Shown: positions 9,574 through 19,690 of the stretch, piece after piece | Layout: the number at the start of each line of letters is the position of its first letter | Position numbering within the stretch: position 1 is the first letter of the stretch | DNA from: Ruminiclostridium herbifermentans | Lineage (GTDB): Bacteria > Bacillota > Clostridia > Acetivibrionales > DSM-1351 | DNA: 64,000 bases | NCBI RefSeq assembly: GCF_005473905.2 | Contig: NZ_CP061336.1 | Coordinates: 3,526,501 to 3,590,500, forward strand | Direction of reading: 5' to 3' | Notes under the pieces: generated by a model | Told to the model about the DNA's origin: nothing | The model's input: only the letters and a program-made list of their open reading frames with translations | Databases searched by the model: none | Made by a program: the position numbers and the translations under genes

Positions 9574-9865
9574 AAAAAATCTCCTATGCATCATATTTGC
9601 TAGTGTCTAAAGTCATTTTGGCATAAAAAATTAATAGTTCATTATGTAAATGCTCAAAGATACCAGAATCCAATTCATCAATTGCAGCAGTATTAATGAA
9701 TCATTGTGCAATTGTGCATTAGTATTATCCCATATAAAACATAGATTATTTTTTATACTATCAGATCCATACTTTAGAGCAATTTCTTTTTCACACTTCG
9801 AAAGTAATTTAGTTGAAAAAAATTTCATATCCAAATGTTTTTTCATTAACTTTCTGTTCTAACAT

Positions 9866-12307
9866 CTATTTCACTTCTTTTAAACCAAATATATTTTTAA
9901 ACAAATTACCTCCGTATATTTTACTACCTAATAGTACTGATGATATCAATATAATAACTAAAAATACATAATAACTAATTATGCTGATTATATCCTTACT
10001 TTTAGAAAATGAAGAAAACAGCACAAATATAGTGTTAAATGAATAGCTATCTAAAGATGTAATACCCATTAAGCTTATTATAATAGGGAAGCCTAAAATC
10101 ACTGTTGATGCTAATATACAAATAGAGTGTTTCTTTACAATAAGTGAAATTAGAATTATAAGCTTAGCAATTGCGATACAGCCAATAAGCTGGAGGAAAT
10201 TAGCAAGAACAACAAAACCCAAAACACTAATATTCAAGTCAAGATTTTCGAACAAGTATATACTTTGTATCGGAGCTGACCAAGATTTTATATCATATCG
10301 TGATAATAAATTGATATAATAAGGCAGGTATACTATTATCATAAGAATTATGGCAATTATGCTACCTATAAAGCCCTTTTGTGCAAATAACCGTAACCTG
10401 CCATTATATGTACTTTTGTAAACTCTCACCATCCCGTTTTTATACTCCATAGGGAATATATTACTCAAACATAATATAAGTAATATACAATAAATAAGTC
10501 CATTGTATAAATCTCTGGTTCTATTATTAAATATATAACGTGAGGATAGTTCGCAAATAAAACTTCCGTTAATTTTCTTTTCTTCTTTTAAATTAACAAG
10601 ATACTGGTATTGATTTTTAAGTCTTTCAAATCCTGTTTTCTTTTCTGAAAAAAGAGTAATTTTGTTCAGTTCTCTGGTGTATTCAGCTTTATCTAGTTCA
10701 TCCTTTTCAAATGAATTCTTTAGTTTTTGTAATTCCAATGGAATATTATCAAATTGTTTTTGTTCGTCTTGGATAAATTTTTGCTTTTGGGCAGTTAATT
10801 CTCCAGCCAAAGAATCAACATAGCCTTTATATACAGCTGTATCTTTAGTCATAAGAAATGGAGCCACATGTATATTTTGATATCCAATAATTAAAGCTGC
10901 AACAACTATTAAACCGACCTTATTTGTAACAAATATTTTATAAGTCTCATGAATAAGCATGCTTGTACTTCCATTAATTCTTTTCCGTCTTATAATAATT
11001 TTATTTATTAGCTTATGAAGTATAGGTGTAGCACACGAATAATTTCTTACATATGAAAATATAGTTAATGCTATTGTTAAAACAGATACTACTAAAGATA
11101 CAAATATTGAAGCAAATACCTTACTTATAGGATAGCCAAAAAAATTAATATTTGTATATTCTCCATAGAATGTAAATACATCATAAAATGAAAATAAGTT
11201 TATATATTTGAGCGTATTTATATATGAAGCAGGATGAATCAATGTATAGCATATATAACTAAAACCGGTAAACAATGCCAAAACTAGATATATTACTTTT
11301 GGAAATAAAAACGCATTAAATATTACAGCAAAAATAAATGCTGTAATTACAGTTACAAAAATTTTGGTAACAATAAATAGGCATATGAATTCTTTCACTG
11401 ATAGCAAAAAACTACAGTCTCTAAAAGAGCTCATAGATTGAATGTACCTCGATAAATCACCAAATCCATAAAGCTTATTTCCTAGGAACAATATACTTCC
11501 ATAGAATAATAATGATAATACAGCTGTTGTAACCACTAATACAGTAATCTTAGATACTATTACAGGAACATGCCCATTTTTTGTAGATTTAGTAAGTCTA
11601 ATAAGTCCGCTTTCTTTTTCTATTATGAAAATAAAAACACACATCAGGAATATTATTGCTGCCATTGATAAGTCAGTAAATCTATACTGAGTTGCTGATA
11701 TAATTCCTGTCTCATCGCCAAGCTTTAGTTTAATATCTTTTAAATGTCTAAAGTCATTTGGAGTTTTTAAAATATTCCTATACGCAAAAGTCCCCTCTTG
11801 GCTAAAAATAGAAACACTTTGCATATCTTCAGCCTTTTCTTCCATCGAATTTATAAAATCAGGATAGCTTTCAATATATTCAAGTTGATTGTTTATCAGC
11901 CCCAAAGAAGTAATATAGTCTTGTAAATAACTATTATCTTCCATAAATCTACTATTATCATATTTTTCCAAAAGCTGGTCATAAGAGATTTCTATAGCTG
12001 ATAATTTTAAAATAGGAGATACTTGATCCTTAATTGCCTCTTCAGCAATATTACTGGTTCTAAGGTTATTAATAATTGACAGTATATTCAGCTCATCATA
12101 GCTTTCACTTATTAGTGCCAATGCTTCTTTTTCAGATAAGTTTGAATACTGCTGTAACATATTTTCATATTCATTTGGGATCTGAAAGTCATTTTTATTT
12201 TGTTCAGCAATATACAGATAGCAATTAATAGCAAACAAAATTAAAATAAATAATAGCAGTAATTTTTTAGATAATAATTTATAAAATTCATATTTGAGTA
12301 TACGCAT
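9866..12307 (-). CDS. ABC-2-type transporter permease, duplicated two-half form
   Basis: This 813-residue integral membrane protein has a repeated layout. Each half has one N-terminal membrane helix, a charged coiled-coil loop of about 150 residues outside the membrane, then a bundle of five or six helices. The first half starts MRILKYEFYKLLSKK; the second starts near residue 445 (LIHETYKIFVTNK). This matches permeases of bacteriocin or lantibiotic-immunity-type exporters in Firmicutes. The ATG at 12307 overlaps the end of the ATPase gene (GCGTAAAATG) and uses the AGAAGGG inside that gene, showing translational coupling. It presumably pairs with the 12309-13202 ATPase. Confidence 0.85.
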   Translation of the reverse strand: MRILKYEFYKLLSKKLLLLFILILFAINCYLYIAEQNKNDFQIPNEYENMLQQYSNLSEKEALALISESYDELNILSIINNLRTSNIAEEAIKDQVSPILKLSAIEISYDQLLEKYDNSRFMEDNSYLQDYITSLGLINNQLEYIESYPDFINSMEEKAEDMQSVSIFSQEGTFAYRNILKTPNDFRHLKDIKLKLGDETGIISATQYRFTDLSMAAIIFLMCVFIFIIEKESGLIRLTKSTKNGHVPVIVSKITVLVVTTAVLSLLFYGSILFLGNKLYGFGDLSRYIQSMSSFRDCSFLLSVKEFICLFIVTKIFVTVITAFIFAVIFNAFLFPKVIYLVLALFTGFSYICYTLIHPASYINTLKYINLFSFYDVFTFYGEYTNINFFGYPISKVFASIFVSLVVSVLTIALTIFSYVRNYSCATPILHKLINKIIIRRKRINGSTSMLIHETYKIFVTNKVGLIVVAALIIGYQNIHVAPFLMTKDTAVYKGYVDSLAGELTAQKQKFIQDEQKQFDNIPLELQKLKNSFEKDELDKAEYTRELNKITLFSEKKTGFERLKNQYQYLVNLKEEKKINGSFICELSSRYIFNNRTRDLYNGLIYCILLILCLSNIFPMEYKNGMVRVYKSTYNGRLRLFAQKGFIGSIIAIILMIIVYLPYYINLLSRYDIKSWSAPIQSIYLFENLDLNISVLGFVVLANFLQLIGCIAIAKLIILISLIVKKHSICILASTVILGFPIIISLMGITSLDSYSFNTIFVLFSSFSKSKDIISIISYYVFLVIILISSVLLGSKIYGGNLFKNIFGLKEVK

Positions 12308-12308
12308 T

Positions 12309-13202
12309 TTACGCCCTTCTCTCTTTATTAAAATCATTGAAAAGATAAAGGTAAATATCCTCAAGAGTAGGCAGTGCAGGACTTGCATCAAGCTCAGACT
12401 GCAAATTATCTCCTACAATTTTCACTGCTACCAGATTGTTTTTTTCTCCTACAATATTGCTTACCATATACTGTTTTTGTAATTCATTCAGCTTATCAAC
12501 TGGTATGTGTGCCTGCCAAACCTTATTTTCCATCTGCGACAGAACTTTTGACGGAGTATCTTGTAGAATAAGTTTTCCCTGCTTAAGAAAAATAACCTCT
12601 TTAGCAACGTACTCTATATCAGATACAACATGCGTAGCAAATATAACTATTTTATTCAACGCAACCTCACTTATAAAATTACGGATATGTACTCTTTCCT
12701 TTGGGTCAAGACCTGCTGTAGGCTCATCTAGAATCAATATTTCAGGATCATTCAGCAGTGCTTGTGCTATTAATATTCTCTGTTTCATACCTCCTGAAAA
12801 TGAGCCTAGCTTTTTGTGTGCATCATTACGTAAATTGACCAAGTCAAGTACATACTCTATTCTTTCCTTTGCCAGCTTCTTCTTTAAACCTTTTAGAGCC
12901 GCCATATACCATAAAAAACGGTTTGCAGAGAAATCATCATATAGCCCTTGATGTTGAGGCATATACCCAAGTATATTTCTAAAATCCTTACCCATTTTTT
13001 GAATATTTGATCCATCATAATCTATACTACCTGAATCAGCTTTTATATTATCCGTTATAATATTCATAAGAGTGGATTTACCTGCTCCATTAGGCCCTAA
13101 TAGACCATATACTCCTGCAGTAAGGGAAGTACTGAAACTATCAAGAGCTTTTTTTGTACCTCCTTTATAAGTTTTTGATATTTTGTTCATTGTAAGTACC
13201 AT
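12309..13202 (-). CDS. ABC transporter ATP-binding protein
   Basis: This 297-residue ATPase has all motifs intact: Walker A GPNGAGKST, Q-loop YMPQHQG, signature FSGGMKQR, Walker B ILILDEPTAGLDP and the switch His in FATHVV. The C-terminal 80 residues are a small regulatory domain typical of ABC-2 exporters. An earlier in-frame start at 13229 would overlap the lipoprotein gene. GGAG eight bases before 13202 supports the ATG used here. It lies 16 bases after the lipoprotein stop and directly before the permease, forming one operon. Confidence 0.92.
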   Translation of the reverse strand: MVLTMNKISKTYKGGTKKALDSFSTSLTAGVYGLLGPNGAGKSTLMNIITDNIKADSGSIDYDGSNIQKMGKDFRNILGYMPQHQGLYDDFSANRFLWYMAALKGLKKKLAKERIEYVLDLVNLRNDAHKKLGSFSGGMKQRILIAQALLNDPEILILDEPTAGLDPKERVHIRNFISEVALNKIVIFATHVVSDIEYVAKEVIFLKQGKLILQDTPSKVLSQMENKVWQAHIPVDKLNELQKQYMVSNIVGEKNNLVAVKIVGDNLQSELDASPALPTLEDIYLYLFNDFNKERRA

Positions 13203-13218
13203 AAGGCGTACTCCTTTA

Positions 13219-14478
13219 CTAATTTTCAATTATTAAATCATTACCTGTTACAATAGCAGGTGTCATACGATCTATATCCATTTCGAAAAAGGTTTTTATC
13301 TCTATTTTCCCCGTTTTTGTAAACTGTTTTTTATCAGCATAAAAAATCTGAAATTTATCCTTCGTGCTAGTGGTAATAAACAGGTGTAAGTCACCTCCAC
13401 ATATTACAGAACTATTATCATTTATGTAGCCAGTATCTATACTATTTATAACCTTGCCGTTGTTATCCAATATTCTAAGTTTTTGCTGGTCTTTCGGCTT
13501 TGCGTCAGCAGACCATATGATGTCATTTGAATATAAATATTGTTGGTCTGATAAAAATACGCTATCTTTATCAATACTAAATATTTCTTTCTTATTACTT
13601 CCATCTAAATTACAAACATAGGAATTTTTTGTTTGGGATGTTCCGTCCATATTATATTTTGATACAGAATAATATATCTTTCCATTATGTATTGATGGAT
13701 ACGAAGCAAACTCTAAATCATCAGAATCTATATCATTATAAAGCCTATTTGCTTTTCCAGTAAGAATATCATATCTCATATGAATATCAGTAAAACTATT
13801 TTCATTATGAGCAAATTCTAAAAAATAAAGATTATTTCCGTAACACATTAAATCTTGAATATGTCCTCCTTCTAAGGTACCTGTATAGATAGTTTTAGGC
13901 TTTGCATTAAACTTATTTAAATTAAATTCTTTAATGGAGTATACGGAATTTTGATTTTTATCATAAGCAGCTTGTTCATAATATAATTTACCACGATGGA
14001 TTGTCAAAGACATTGGCTTGACATCAAATTTTAAAATACTTTTCCTCTTTGTTCCATCAGAAGACACTTTTAAAAGTTCTGTTTGCTGATTACTACTGCC
14101 TAAAATAATAGAAATAACATAGATATTCCCATTATAATAAGATATAAATGGTGATGCATCATTACTAAAGAACGCATTACAATTATATACTTTTTTAGGA
14201 TCATTTTCTCTGTCATGAATACAATTAGGCTTATTACACAATATAACAGGTTTCATGGTATTCTTGTCAGCATAATATAGATAACTGCCACTAAAAAAAT
14301 AATATCCATTTTCTGCCTCAGCCATAATTGGACTAGAACCTTGGCTAAAATACATAAATTGAGAATCTTGATCTTTTATATACGTATTTTCAGTAGATTG
14401 CTTACCTCCACAGCCAGATAATGTAATTAACAAAGTCATTATGTATACTAGAATAAGTTTATTTTTTAGATACTTCAT
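13219..14478 (-). CDS. Lipoprotein with beta-propeller-like repeats
   Basis: This 419-residue protein has a lipoprotein signal peptide (hydrophobic 8-20, lipobox LSGC with the Cys at about 23). The mature part is rich in repeating strands of the type GKLYY, GNIYVIS, NNLYFLE, GKIYYSVSKY, spaced by 45-60 residues. This suggests a six- or seven-bladed propeller related to DUF5050. A CNKPNCIHD Cys pair follows the second strand. It would sit on the outer face of the membrane next to the ABC transporter encoded downstream. A role in binding or sensing the exported peptide is inference. Confidence 0.8.
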   Translation of the reverse strand: MKYLKNKLILVYIMTLLITLSGCGGKQSTENTYIKDQDSQFMYFSQGSSPIMAEAENGYYFFSGSYLYYADKNTMKPVILCNKPNCIHDRENDPKKVYNCNAFFSNDASPFISYYNGNIYVISIILGSSNQQTELLKVSSDGTKRKSILKFDVKPMSLTIHRGKLYYEQAAYDKNQNSVYSIKEFNLNKFNAKPKTIYTGTLEGGHIQDLMCYGNNLYFLEFAHNENSFTDIHMRYDILTGKANRLYNDIDSDDLEFASYPSIHNGKIYYSVSKYNMDGTSQTKNSYVCNLDGSNKKEIFSIDKDSVFLSDQQYLYSNDIIWSADAKPKDQQKLRILDNNGKVINSIDTGYINDNSSVICGGDLHLFITTSTKDKFQIFYADKKQFTKTGKIEIKTFFEMDIDRMTPAIVTGNDLIIEN

Positions 14479-14502
14479 ATTTATCCCCCTATTTACTATA
14501 GC

Positions 14503-14551
14503 AAAAAATTCTAGAAGTAGCTGTAAAAAAATCTTACAGCTATTTCTAGAA
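14503..14551 (-). terminator. Strong hairpin with T-run between peptide gene and transporter operon
   Basis: On the minus strand TCTAGAAATAGCTGTAAG pairs with the TACAGCTACTTCTAGA arm, with few mismatches, and is followed by ATTTTTTG. It lies just after the peptide stop codon and before the lipoprotein. It probably reduces read-through so that the peptide is made in excess of the transporter. Confidence 0.75.
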
Positions 14552-14571
14552 TTAGTAGTAGAAAAATTTAA

Positions 14572-14959
14572 TTAAAAGCTTCCTATAGAAGAAACATCAT
14601 ACCATGAACTGGAATTAGCATAAACACCATGTGTTCCAATTGCACCAAGGTTTCGTACGCTGTAATGATTAGCATTGACATATGCATTTACTGAAGAGGA
14701 TGGACTAGAATTACTTGAACTTACTTCATAAGTATTAGTACCAAATCCATATTTGTAACGAACTGATGCTGTACATGCAACTTGTGAGGAAGAAGCACTT
14801 GTGTATGCAGAAGCAGAATCTGTTCCAAAAGATACACCACCATTACATCTAATTAATCCACAATATCCAGAAACGGATGACGCAGCAAAAGTACTAATTG
14901 GTAGTACTGATAAGCAGGCAACTAATGCACCTATTCCTATTATTTTTTTTTATTTTCAT
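14572..14959 (-). pseudogene. Small secreted Ser/Ala-rich peptide, out of frame by one base at a poly-A tract
   Basis: With one A removed from the run at 14943-14950, ATG 14959 opens a protein of about 128 residues. It starts MKIKKIIGIGALVAC, runs through a signal peptide ending at ISTFA-A, and continues as a mature Ser, Ala, Tyr and Asn rich chain (start SSVSGYCGLIRCNGG, end GVYANSSSWYDVSSIGSF). As sequenced, the ATG frame stops after 21 codons and the signal-peptide frame has no start. GGAGG lies nine bases upstream, and a near-consensus promoter and a terminator flank it, so the gene looks functional apart from the tract. Phase variation, a true null mutation and a sequencing error all remain possible. 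The context (adjacent lipoprotein and ABC exporter) suggests an exported bacteriocin-like or surface peptide. Confidence 0.65.
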
Positions 14960-15420
14960 ACGAAATGACCTCCAAAAATAAATTTTTTAGTTCGTAAAAT
15001 ACACTGCAGTGATTAAAACTAACCTTGTATAATATAGCATAATTGTTATTATTTTTCAACATATACAATTATCACAATTTTTGATAAACTTATTAACAAT
15101 AAATATAAATTTAGGTGTAGTTCACAAGAAATTTGTTGTTTGGTTGTGAAAAAAATAACATAAAATCATTTCTTTTTATATAAAAATACCATATGTTAAG
15201 TGATATTACAATTAAATACAAAATATTTGTTTTTTAGTATTGTAACATAATGAAATTTCATTTATAATCTGTAAAAATCAGGCTCATGAATGCTGTCTTA
15301 AATCATGATATTCCAAAGCATAAATGGTGTCCATTACTAAATGTCTAAGCAACCTTTTTTACATAACCTCCACAATTAAATTTCTCCCTATGCTCACAAC
15401 AATTCCGCATCTGGACTCAA
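14960..15420. other. Intergenic; peptide promoter, no JetD gene
   Basis: Apart from the promoter at 15031-15059 and the ribosome site of the peptide gene, this is AT-rich sequence without supported coding potential. The position matters because a jetD gene would be expected downstream of jetC, and none is here. Confidence 0.6.
15031..15059 (-). promoter_or_regulatory. Sigma-A-type promoter of the secreted-peptide gene
   Basis: On the minus strand TTGAAA and TATATT are separated by exactly 17 bases. The -10 box lies about 70 bases upstream of ATG 14959. Confidence 0.65.
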
Positions 15421-18400
15421 TCATAATATTTCCTCTTCCCCCTCCACAACCAGCAGTTCTCCGAAATCCTTCTTTTCAAACTCCTGTATAGATATACGGT
15501 TCTTGTTTGGGTTGGCAAACACAAAGGTTTTGTCAACATTTTCCACATAGTTTTGTATCTTGTCATTTGTTGAACTGATAATTGCTTGGAAGCCCAGCTT
15601 TCTGATTAAGCCAATACAGCTTCCTACCTTTTCAGCATCCATTTTTGAAAACGCTTCATCAAGAACAACCAGCCTTGGAGTTGGTCTTCTTCTAATATTG
15701 GCCTTCAGATTTATCCTGTAAACCTGTGCAAAGCTTGCCAATAAAGCTACATACAATGGATTCTGACCTTCACCGCCTGAGTTCTTTGACAGCATTTTGC
15801 TAAGTCGCATTGGTGGCATACCATCAACTATCTGCTCCATATCAAAGGACAGATAAGTTCTGTAGTCAGCATATTTCTCCATGCTTGCCCTTGCTTCCTC
15901 CATTGCTCTTGAATCACTGTTTTCAGGAGGCATAAACAATTCTATCAATTCATTTATCAGTTCCTTATAATCCTGCTCATGCTTAGTGCTGAATAAATCC
16001 ATCTGATTATCAATCTTTCCAGTGAGCTGATGGGGATTAATCTCTAAATTCTCGTCCATGAACATATCATAGAACTTACCATCCTCCCCTTGGTTCTTTG
16101 TGATAATAAACTTATACTTGTCCTTACCAAAATCCAGCTGAGCAAGTACCCTGTTCAAATCGTCCTTCTGCTGCATAACCTCTTTTATTGCATCTCGAAT
16201 TTTATAAACAAAATCCGTCTTGAAATGGTAAACGGCCAGCTTAGCCTGCTCATTTGCCTTGTCCATATATTCATTAAGCTTTTCACTGCTAAGAGTCTCA
16301 AGCAATTGGTCATACACGTCATTATCCTTACAGGTAAGTGAAAAGCCTCGGTAAGCATATTGGTTTTTGTAGATTTCTCTCATTCTCACCAATTTATCAT
16401 ATTCCTCACCCGACTTAACTTCGCTGTCATGCTTTAGAGTTAATAAAATATTCTTAACATTCTCTATTTTTGAAGATGAATGTCCCCTCATAAAGCTGCT
16501 AAATGCTTCTTCTCTATTATTATCAAAAACAAAGGCTCTTTTCTTTTGAACTAATTCCTCACTCAATGAAATAATGATATTTTTAAACTCCAAAACCTCT
16601 CTGCTTTTAGTAATCAGTTCTAATCTAGCCGACTCCTTCTGCTTGCTTTTCTCACTAATTGCAAGTTCTAGCTTAACTTTCTTTGCTTTCCATTCGTCTA
16701 TGTTTTTTTCTTTTAATTCATTAATTTTTCTAATGTATTCCTTCTTTTGCTCTTCTTTTATTTGAATTTCTTTAATTCCCTGCAGCTGCTTATCATAGTA
16801 GTCAATTTCCTTGGAAAAAGACTCATAGCCTAATACTTCAACAATTTTGCTTAATTGCTGATCCAGAGGTCTTTTTTCAGACTGTAATTCTGATAAATCC
16901 TGTTCAAGCTGTCGCAGTCTTCTTTCAATTGCATTTCTTCCAATGTAAGCATATTCCGTATAATTGCGAGGGTTAATGTGCTGCAGCTTATACCCCTGAT
17001 AAAGCACACAATCGGGGGTAATTCCACTCTTGTTTTCTCTGAGTTCTTCAATTGTACTGCATTTAATCACTGCACCCATTAGAAAATCAATATATGCTCT
17101 TGCATAATCAATTGCTGTTTCTACTTCTTCTGCAAGTGACTTATCTAACATTGGCTTAGCATCTCTAAGTACCTTCTCAGTGTCAATTATGGCCACCTTG
17201 TAATATTTTTTAGGATTTAGTTCTCTGTATATTTCCATTGCATGTTTTACATAATCAGGGTGAACAACCAGAGCCAGCTTATTATTGCCCATATAGCCCT
17301 CTACAGCATTAAGCCACTTTTCGTCCTTTATCTCTATAACATCTGCTAAAATGTCTACGCTAATTGGCTTCTCGTAGTGTTTTTCCAGTTCAGCTGTTAT
17401 GTAATCCTTAGCCTCAAGCAAATAGGAAGGATATGCTTTCTGACCATTTTTCAACGTCTCAATCTGCTTTGTAAGTTCAGCAATAGCCTTTTTTAATTCA
17501 TTAATTCTTGAGGAAAGTTCTGACTTATCCTTTTCAAACCCAGTTCTAGCGCTGGTAATAGCTGATTGAATATTTTCAAGCTGTTCACGGCTTACAGAAT
17601 AATTATTAAAATTCTCTATGCCCCTGCATACTGATGCATCTAAAATATCATCTGCTAACCATTCATTTAATCCATTGGCAATCCTGTCATATTCAGCTTT
17701 ATTACTGTTTAGCAATTCCAGAACCTGATTTAATGAGTTTAACTCTGCCTCTAGATGCTCATATCCACTGCTTTTGATTGAACTAACCACTTCATCTCTC
17801 TGGTTTTGCAAGTCCCTAAGCACTTGCTCTACAGAATTAACTGTTTTCTCTAAATCCAGAATATCCTCACTATACTTTTTCTGCTGAATTTCAATTCTTT
17901 CAAGCCTATTTTCAATTGATTGTATATCCAACTTGTCATAATTGTACTGATATTGAATAATTTCATTCCAATATGTACGGTATACCTGAAATTGATTGTG
18001 AATACCCGTCAGAGCCTCTATTTCATTTCTAGTGTCCTCTAGTCTTCTTTTCAGCCTGATGTATTGTGCCACACTGTCCTGCATGTCCTCAATATGGATA
18101 TCATTTTCAGTGCATATATAGTTTTTGACGAAATCCTCTAATTTCATATCCATTTTAAATGGAATAGCTTTTTTAAATAGCGACGGGAAATGCTTTGGGT
18201 GTAGCCCTCCAAAATAATTGCTGTATAATTCATTGCGGAATTTTTCATTTGTTCTGCTGAAATAATAATCCTCTTTTGCAAAATTGTCTCTGATATATTC
18301 CTTCAGTTCATTAATTGAATTAGTCTTTTCTCCGCTGCGATAGCGGTTTTCAAGTAATTCTCCCGTATGCCAGAAAAACATATGATTAACACCATTTGAT

Positions 18401-18774
18401 GCAACATCAACATCAAAAACCACTCCAATGCTTTGATGCTTCAAGGTTTCAGAATCTTGAAACTCTAACACAATTGTAGAAGAAAAATTCTTGTTTCTCA
18501 GATAGCTTATATAATTGTTTTCCTGAACTACCTTCATTCCTCTGAGGTACTCTATTAAAGTTCGGTCAGAATCTTCTTTAGCTGCTTTATTGAAAAAGGA
18601 ACGTCCATTACTGTCAGCATATAATATTATTTGCAAAGCATCTAAAACAGTGGATTTACCACTTCCTGAATGTCCTGTAAAAAAGTTTATTTCTTCATTA
18701 AAGCTGATTAGCTTTTCATTAATGTAATGCCAATTGTTCAGACACATCTTCGTCAGTACTTGAAATCGGCTCAT
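15421..18774 (-). CDS. jetC: JetC/MksB-like SMC-type ATPase
   Basis: This 1117-residue condensin-like ATPase has Walker A GHSGSGKST near residue 40. Two long coiled-coil stretches flank a hinge-like region, and the C-terminal ABC head has signature NSGGEGQNP and Walker B LVVLDEAFSKMD. It is the motor subunit of Wadjet/MksBEF complexes, which reel in and process plasmid DNA. An in-frame extension to 18837 exists, but GAGGAGG nine bases before 18774 supports the ATG there, overlapping jetB by 56 bases. The overlap and order (A, B, C) show a single operon. The usual nuclease partner JetD is not adjacent. Confidence 0.88.
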   Translation of the reverse strand: MSRFQVLTKMCLNNWHYINEKLISFNEEINFFTGHSGSGKSTVLDALQIILYADSNGRSFFNKAAKEDSDRTLIEYLRGMKVVQENNYISYLRNKNFSSTIVLEFQDSETLKHQSIGVVFDVDVASNGVNHMFFWHTGELLENRYRSGEKTNSINELKEYIRDNFAKEDYYFSRTNEKFRNELYSNYFGGLHPKHFPSLFKKAIPFKMDMKLEDFVKNYICTENDIHIEDMQDSVAQYIRLKRRLEDTRNEIEALTGIHNQFQVYRTYWNEIIQYQYNYDKLDIQSIENRLERIEIQQKKYSEDILDLEKTVNSVEQVLRDLQNQRDEVVSSIKSSGYEHLEAELNSLNQVLELLNSNKAEYDRIANGLNEWLADDILDASVCRGIENFNNYSVSREQLENIQSAITSARTGFEKDKSELSSRINELKKAIAELTKQIETLKNGQKAYPSYLLEAKDYITAELEKHYEKPISVDILADVIEIKDEKWLNAVEGYMGNNKLALVVHPDYVKHAMEIYRELNPKKYYKVAIIDTEKVLRDAKPMLDKSLAEEVETAIDYARAYIDFLMGAVIKCSTIEELRENKSGITPDCVLYQGYKLQHINPRNYTEYAYIGRNAIERRLRQLEQDLSELQSEKRPLDQQLSKIVEVLGYESFSKEIDYYDKQLQGIKEIQIKEEQKKEYIRKINELKEKNIDEWKAKKVKLELAISEKSKQKESARLELITKSREVLEFKNIIISLSEELVQKKRAFVFDNNREEAFSSFMRGHSSSKIENVKNILLTLKHDSEVKSGEEYDKLVRMREIYKNQYAYRGFSLTCKDNDVYDQLLETLSSEKLNEYMDKANEQAKLAVYHFKTDFVYKIRDAIKEVMQQKDDLNRVLAQLDFGKDKYKFIITKNQGEDGKFYDMFMDENLEINPHQLTGKIDNQMDLFSTKHEQDYKELINELIELFMPPENSDSRAMEEARASMEKYADYRTYLSFDMEQIVDGMPPMRLSKMLSKNSGGEGQNPLYVALLASFAQVYRINLKANIRRRPTPRLVVLDEAFSKMDAEKVGSCIGLIRKLGFQAIISSTNDKIQNYVENVDKTFVFANPNKNRISIQEFEKKDFGELLVVEGEEEIL

Positions 18775-19381
18775 TGTCTGTATCCTCCTCTTCCTCTTGA
18801 TACTGCTGTATAATGCCTTCAATTGCCTGTCCGTCAAATAGAAGATTAACTGTAGGATATATTATGAATTTTGTATCCCCGTCCAAATCTCCAATATCAT
18901 CAATAATCTCTATAACCTGATATTTTCTAAGAGCAGCAATTGTTTTTCTCACTTCTGTAGGAGAAATAGACTTACTGTTCCACAGACGAAAAAGCTGTAT
19001 CTTGTCATAAACTTCATTAAGAGTTGTGTATACATATATTGAATTAGAAGCTGTGTTCATCTTCTCATCAAATATTAGCTTCAGCAATAAAATAAATATA
19101 GTAGTCAGCCTGCTCAGTTTATCACCCTGTAAATTCTGAGTTCGTATAAAAATAATTCCGAACTGCCTATTTTCTACTATTTCAACATCTGCAATTTTAA
19201 AATACTCTCTAAGAAAATCCAGATGTCTTTCGCAAGTTCGATACAGTTTATTGGGGATATACCGCTCTGTCTTTTTGTCATATTTTCTTTCCAGCATAAA
19301 GGTCTGGCTTTGCAGAGCTTTTATTGCCTCTGTCAATTCATTTTTCTCTTCGTCTAAAAGTTCTTGGTAATATGGAAACAT
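18719..19381 (-). CDS. jetB: JetB/MksE-like subunit (DUF4194)
   Basis: This 220-residue protein has the winged-helix pattern of DUF4194: an N-terminal helical half, then NEVYDKIQLFRLW and the wing-like ALRKYQVIEII, with an acidic tail (residues 195-220) that overlaps the start of jetC. In Wadjet and MksBEF this is the small kite-type subunit that bridges the kleisin JetA and the JetC head. AGAGG precedes the ATG. A gap of about 310 bases holding an inverted repeat separates it from jetA. Confidence 0.85.
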   Translation of the reverse strand: MFPYYQELLDEEKNELTEAIKALQSQTFMLERKYDKKTERYIPNKLYRTCERHLDFLREYFKIADVEIVENRQFGIIFIRTQNLQGDKLSRLTTIFILLLKLIFDEKMNTASNSIYVYTTLNEVYDKIQLFRLWNSKSISPTEVRKTIAALRKYQVIEIIDDIGDLDGDTKFIIYPTVNLLFDGQAIEGIIQQYQEEEEDTDNEPISSTDEDVSEQLALH

Positions 19382-19690
19382 TAAATTATCCTCTCTGTAA
19401 TTCTTTTAACAATACTTTTATTTGCACAATCTGTTTATAAGGCAAAAATTATAGACACTTAGCAATGGGCAGTTGAGTTAGAAATAATTGCACAGATTAT
19501 TTGCTGAGACGAAGCCTTTTTGCCGAAAAAACGACACGATGTCGGTTTTAGCACACTATGAACCATGGATGGTGAATGTGAGACGGCATAAAAGCTGAGA
19601 TGAAGCACTACTAATCTTTGCAATTATTTCGTAAACAACCATTGATAATTCTACCGCACCAATATATTATAATGTACGAAGTTTGGCCCC
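19382..19690. other. JetA-JetB spacer with an inverted repeat
   Basis: No coding sequence is supported. A 17-base inverted repeat with one mismatch (GAAATAATTGCACAGAT at 19480 and its partner ending at 19631) encloses about 115 bases with a small internal CGACA/TGTCG stem. A short dispersed motif, TGATAATTCTACCGCACCAA, lies at 19643. Confidence 0.6.

Noticed and set aside
9631-9846. 71-residue minus-strand reading frame
   Set aside because: It has no convincing ribosome site or domain and is overlapped by an equally long plus-strand frame. The region between the MmcQ gene and the permease is best left unassigned.
12436-12951. 171-residue plus-strand frame
   Set aside because: It is antisense to the ABC ATPase, whose motifs are intact; composition (Cys/Ser/Phe rich) is typical of a shadow frame.
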